A DNA stretch of 64,000 nt from Branchiostoma floridae (lineage: Eukaryota > Chordata > Leptocardii > Amphioxiformes > Branchiostomatidae): the NCBI RefSeq assembly GCF_000003815.2, contig NC_049986.1, forward strand, positions 10,736,567-10,800,566, written 5' to 3'. The number at the start of each line of letters is the position of its first letter. The first letter of the stretch is position 1. The position numbers and the translations under genes are program-made. The notes below the pieces were generated by a model. It did no database searches and was not told where the DNA came from. It was given only the letters and a program-made list of their open reading frames with translations. This document shows positions 60,501-64,000 of the stretch, piece by piece.

Positions 60501-61890
60501 TGGCAGTTACTCATGCAACTTAATATGATATTAGAATACGATTTTAGACGTTTCTGGTAGCATTCACTAGCTTTTGTCAGTGAGCAAGATCTGTCTCGAG
60601 AGAACACGTTTAAATGGTATGCAAATAAGGGTGACCTCAAGACAAGACAAGGTTAATGGTTACTAGTCAAGTAGCTCAACTTTGTCTCGCTATAAAATTG
60701 AGTGCTAGGTACCAAGTTCAACACCAAGGCCTCATTTCCTCAAACCAGTTGTAATAGTATGCATATTCCAGATCTTATACATTTCACCCGTCCTTTTTTT
60801 AATGTTCGCGATGTCGCCTACTTTAAGGTCGGCTTCGGTGCGCCCTAAAGTATTTTTTGTTATCATTGACTTTATAATTATGAAGGAAATATTTAAAAAA
60901 AAAAGGATAAATGCAATGGCAGTTTAAGGATGAAATTAGTTCAGAGTTGGAAGCAGCGACGCCGACAACTTTTCAAAGTTTCGAATTCAGTGACATACTC
61001 GCTTTAAAAAAAACAGCAATCCGACCGTAAATGAACACAAAATCTTTCAACTACTAGTATATACTGCAAACAATATTCATTGCTTTGTATCAACTTTCTG
61101 ACGGCCTTGGCTAACAAGATTTCTATTGGGAAATGGTTTCCACGAAAACTACGGTAATTAGCCTCTCTTGTCCGGTTTGTTACCCCAACCAGACCGGATT
61201 CACAATTTGTCAATGTCAGAAACCAAGTGATGTAGCTTTAATCTAATTAGACGCTCCTTGCTCTGTCCAAATGGTAAGAGGCATTCAGTCAGATACTTTG
61301 CAATTGCAAATAAATGGAACTAAACGACCTTCCGTGGATGATGAAGCACATGCTTAGGCCCTGCTTTGCTTCGTTAGGTCGGGGATCTGCGGATTGCTTT
61401 GCAAAGCAATATGGGCACTGGCTGTACAAAGCCATAAATATAAAATGATTTACGGTGCCGAAATAAAGAGAATAGGTCATCATAAATTTATGTTTATCTC
61501 TCTCGTTCCTTTTCGTATAGACAAGGATCGTGTTGTCTATAGCCGTAGTTTGAATCAATACCAAGGGCGTGTACAAAGGGCGTAGTTTGTTTTATTGTTT
61601 TAGTCGAAATCTTTATTTGATACATTGGTGCCATGCATTCCACAATACATATTCACATGTTTAACATAATACATCGTGCATTAGATATTTCATACATAGG
61701 TCGATCAAGCCTATAGGTTTTCGAGTAACTGTTCTATTGTTCACCTGGATGTTTTACCTTCAACGACGTACTGAAAGTAGCTTTTGATGCCATTTTGAAA
61801 ACAGCAAAAGGATAACATATATGCTTGTTTTGCGATTCGAATCTCCAACTGTAACATAAGGATCCAAAACAGAGGTCAAATTAAGAATTC
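57582..61890. other. No supported gene; several simple repeats
   Basis: Simple repeats include ggatgcat units at 59926-59950 and a run of 13 G at 60240-60252. A small hairpin (actttaagg / ccctaaagt) is near 60822-60856. Open frames on both strands lack splice support. Confidence 0.35.
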
Positions 61891-62095
61891 CTAGAGGGCG
61901 CGGTCACATAAGCCGCGTGATCGTCGTACGATTTTGATAATAGGATTTTAAGCAGACAGTGACAGAGCCAACCACCCACAATAATCCAACAGAGTGTTTT
62001 TTTACAGCAAGACAGCTAATCATTGTAGGACATATCCATGGCTGTCCTAAAAAATTCGTAGGACGATCGCACAAACTATGTGACCGCGCCTCAAG
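61891..62095. mobile_element. MITE with ~45-bp terminal inverted repeats
   Basis: The left end ctagagggcgcggtcacata then agccgcgtgatcgtcgtacg pairs with the right end, whose reverse complement reads cttgaggcgcggtcacatag then tttgtgcgatcgtcctacg. It is 205 bp with no coding capacity. A related single end is at 44745-44785. Flanking duplications were not certain. Confidence 0.75.
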
Positions 62096-62347
62096 TATAA
62101 GGGAAGCGTTGTACGCATCCGTCCCCTTCACCCACGTTGCCCTGCTCATCTCCGTGACTGATTATCTTGTCACCCTAATCAGCAGAGAGTAGATAGTGTC
62201 CTCTAGTCCCGGGCTCTGACGATCAATTATACACAACAGAAAAGCCAGGTAAAGCCGTCAGGTAAGTCAAGGGACACAAATCACGACCTGACTCGATTGT
62301 CTATGATAGTAATCGATGTCTGTGTGAAGCTTTAGAGATCACCCGAG
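62096..62347. other. No coding feature; consensus donors only
   Basis: Two plus-strand donors (CCAG|gtaaag and TCAG|gtaagt near 62250-62262) lack an open exon upstream, because all three frames are closed. Confidence 0.35.
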
Positions 62348-62734
62348 AACGGCAGAGTGTGTTTCGAAACCTTGACACTGCCTTACCATATGGATGAGTC
62401 TCTCGCAACGCTACCAAAGGCTGGGCTTAACATTGATTCTCTCGAACAGATAATGGTACAGTAGGAAGAGGACTCGCTTATCTGACCGTTTTCTCGGTGC
62501 GTAATTACCGAAAATGGATGCATTGTCACGCAAGATTTCTCTTTCAAACTGCTGAGGGATTGGTAACGAGGCCTCGGTGAACTTGGTCGAGGACTAGTCG
62601 AGATCGCTATCCTTGATAAAAAGAACTGGAGGGGCTTACTTATCGCTGACAATGTTCCTTTGCTAGAGATAGATATGCTGCAAGCTTTAGACAAGAGCAA
62701 GTTCAGTAGCTTAAGGGCCTACAGTCCTTGGTAA
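62348..62734 (+). pseudogene. Degraded coding-like frame, three internal stops
   Basis: One plus-strand frame gives NGRVCFETLTLPYHMDESLA, then TLPKAGLNIDSLEQIMVQ, a TAG (62462), a TGA (62483), then VITENGCIVTQDFSFKLL, a TAA (62564) and finally GLVEIAILDKKNWRGLLIAD then VPLLEIDMLQALDKSKF to TAA at 62732. The composition is strikingly protein-like and stays in one frame with no indel, as in a pseudogene killed by point mutations. The minus strand is also open for 105 codons (62383-62700), but it is Ser/Pro-rich in the manner of antisense shadows. No family is recognised. Confidence 0.3.
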
Positions 62735-63277
62735 ATAGGAATATTGACCTGACCAAGGTTAAGGAGCGTCACATTTCTTCAACTTGCACAACCTGATTTA
62801 GGTGTGCCGAAGACGTTTAGTTGAAGTTGAGAAACACAACAAACACTTTATTTAAGTTCTAGGTGAAATTTTGCTAAATGTAAAACTGCTTTCTTTATAC
62901 TGTTGTGTACAAAAAAACAAACTTCATGCCTTGAATTTACGTTTTACAATCAAAGTTGCATCAATACATTTTCCTAACATCAATATTACAAAGGGTCTAT
63001 ATATGGACCCTGAATTTTGTTATAATTTGTTTAGAACTTGAAATGCTTGAATGCTTAATCCTAAAAATCCAATTGTTCATTATTTTGTCTGCTGTAAAGT
63101 TATTCAGACATTCTACATGTATATTTACAAAGATGTAGTTATAAGTAGATTGTGGACTTTCTAAGTATTTTCACATATGAAGCCATAGATGTCTAGGACA
63201 CAGTATTAGAATGCGTAGCCCATCCCTCTCCTTTCATAGCTTATCTACCCATAGCTAAAGTCACGTACCCATTTTTA
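62735..63277. other. AT-rich non-coding
   Basis: No supported feature. Confidence 0.45.
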
Positions 63278-63418
63278 TTCTATACGTTGGTAGGGCAAAA
63301 AAGGTCGTATAAATTGCCGAAAGGCACAGCGTTTAGCTGGCTATGTCAGAAATCGAAACTATGACCTCTCATACTCGTACCCGCTAGCTAAGCAATTCGG
63401 TCATTCGACATAGCAACT
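63278..63418. repeat. Old repeat with an antisense tRNA-like segment
   Basis: tgccgaaaggcacagcg leads to tcagaaatcgaaactatgac then ctctcatactcgta, with the look of a reverse-complement tRNA T-arm and anticodon arm. It parallels the right part of 1243-1490 (cattagcacaagcagattcg, then aacattagacctctagatt). Confidence 0.4.
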
Positions 63419-64000
63419 AACTTTACCAAAAATATCGTTTACGTCCTTACATGACCCAAATCACTTCACATCCGCATGACATATCGCCAAGTTTTCAATA
63501 TAACGATCATTTTTGTTGCAAACATCGAAGCGAGTAGATCCTAACATTTGTCAGAATGTCAACTCAAAATATGAGGTTCACCCTGAATGTTTGGAATGTG
63601 ATATCCATTTCTGCCGTCGAACGATTTGCAGCCCATGCCTTTGGCCAAACAATACCAATGTTCTAAATCCCCACAGAAGCAAAACTAAACATTACTCGCG
63701 TAGAAACCATTTTAACTAATAGCAGAGACACACATGGTATGGTTTTTGGTATTAACTATTCCCTTTATCATTACGGTTGGCCCATTTACGATGAAATGTT
63801 CCCAGCATCATTCGAGCTATAGGTAAATCCAACGGCTTTCCCTTATACCTCCATTGGGTTCTAAAAGCTCTGAGATTCTAGGTCCTGCACAAATAAGCTA
63901 TATAGGGACAACGAATGACATTTTGCTGGGTCACATTTAAAGTTAATGGATCAATTTTTTATCTTCGACATGATACAGTCGAACACGTCCAAAACATGTC
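63419..64000. other. No supported feature to window end
   Basis: A short plus-strand frame at 63513-63719 has several Cys and His (ECDIHFCRRTICSPC) but no complete zinc-finger spacing and no splice edges. Confidence 0.35.

Noticed and set aside
62096-62262. Exon ending at TCAG|gtaagt
   Set aside because: Stops in all three frames after the only plausible acceptor.

Overview
This is AT-rich animal nuclear DNA, estimated by eye at 36-40% GC. Four runs of N mark scaffold gaps at 17419-18299, 20768-21027, 42104-42522 and 47937-48362. No operon, rRNA gene, CRISPR array or long intact gene is visible. The open stretches that look coding are short and edged by GT/AG splice signals, as expected of introns and intergenic DNA around small exons. 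The repeats suggest a marine invertebrate deuterostome, most likely a lancelet (Branchiostoma). They include a tRNA-derived SINE, an antisense-tRNA-like repeat, MITEs with TACTGTA or GGCGCGGTCACA ends, and a family carrying GCCGCGTGCCTGCGA. The species call rests on remembered repeat style, not on a search.

Layout. 1-16 kb: intron-like or intergenic DNA with a (TG)n tract, a SINE (6105-6470), two old repeat copies and a TTCGCGG-type MITE (13609-13807). 16.6-26 kb: candidate minus-strand exons (16664-16774, 22075-22119, 25972-26100), a diverged tandem array with a higher-order period near 860 bp (18370-20262), a MITE (22802-23104) and a near-perfect 27-bp-stem hairpin (26626-26720). 28-42 kb: a plausible plus-strand gene start (exon 30047-30109 behind a GC-richer leader), minus-strand exon candidates at 28825-29020 and 37341-37593, a THAP-like remnant and a GC-rich block ending in a splice donor (41300-41964).

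42.5-50 kb is the densest coding-like part. It is mostly minus strand: 43714-44040, an unusually long open frame at 45729-46388 that includes a possible secreted six-cysteine protein, and pieces at 47637-47812, 48475-48740 and 49284-49742. Two of these switch frame by one base, which suggests pseudogenes or assembly indels. 50-64 kb: a decayed LINE reverse transcriptase (52560-52920, minus), a 185-bp tandem duplication, a plus-strand exon (56349-56450), a MITE (61891-62095) and a degraded coding-like frame (62348-62734).

No protein could be assigned a function with confidence except the reverse transcriptase relic. Exon calls rest on splice consensus and uninterrupted frames read by eye, so they are hypotheses. 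No pathway linking the genes can be supported.
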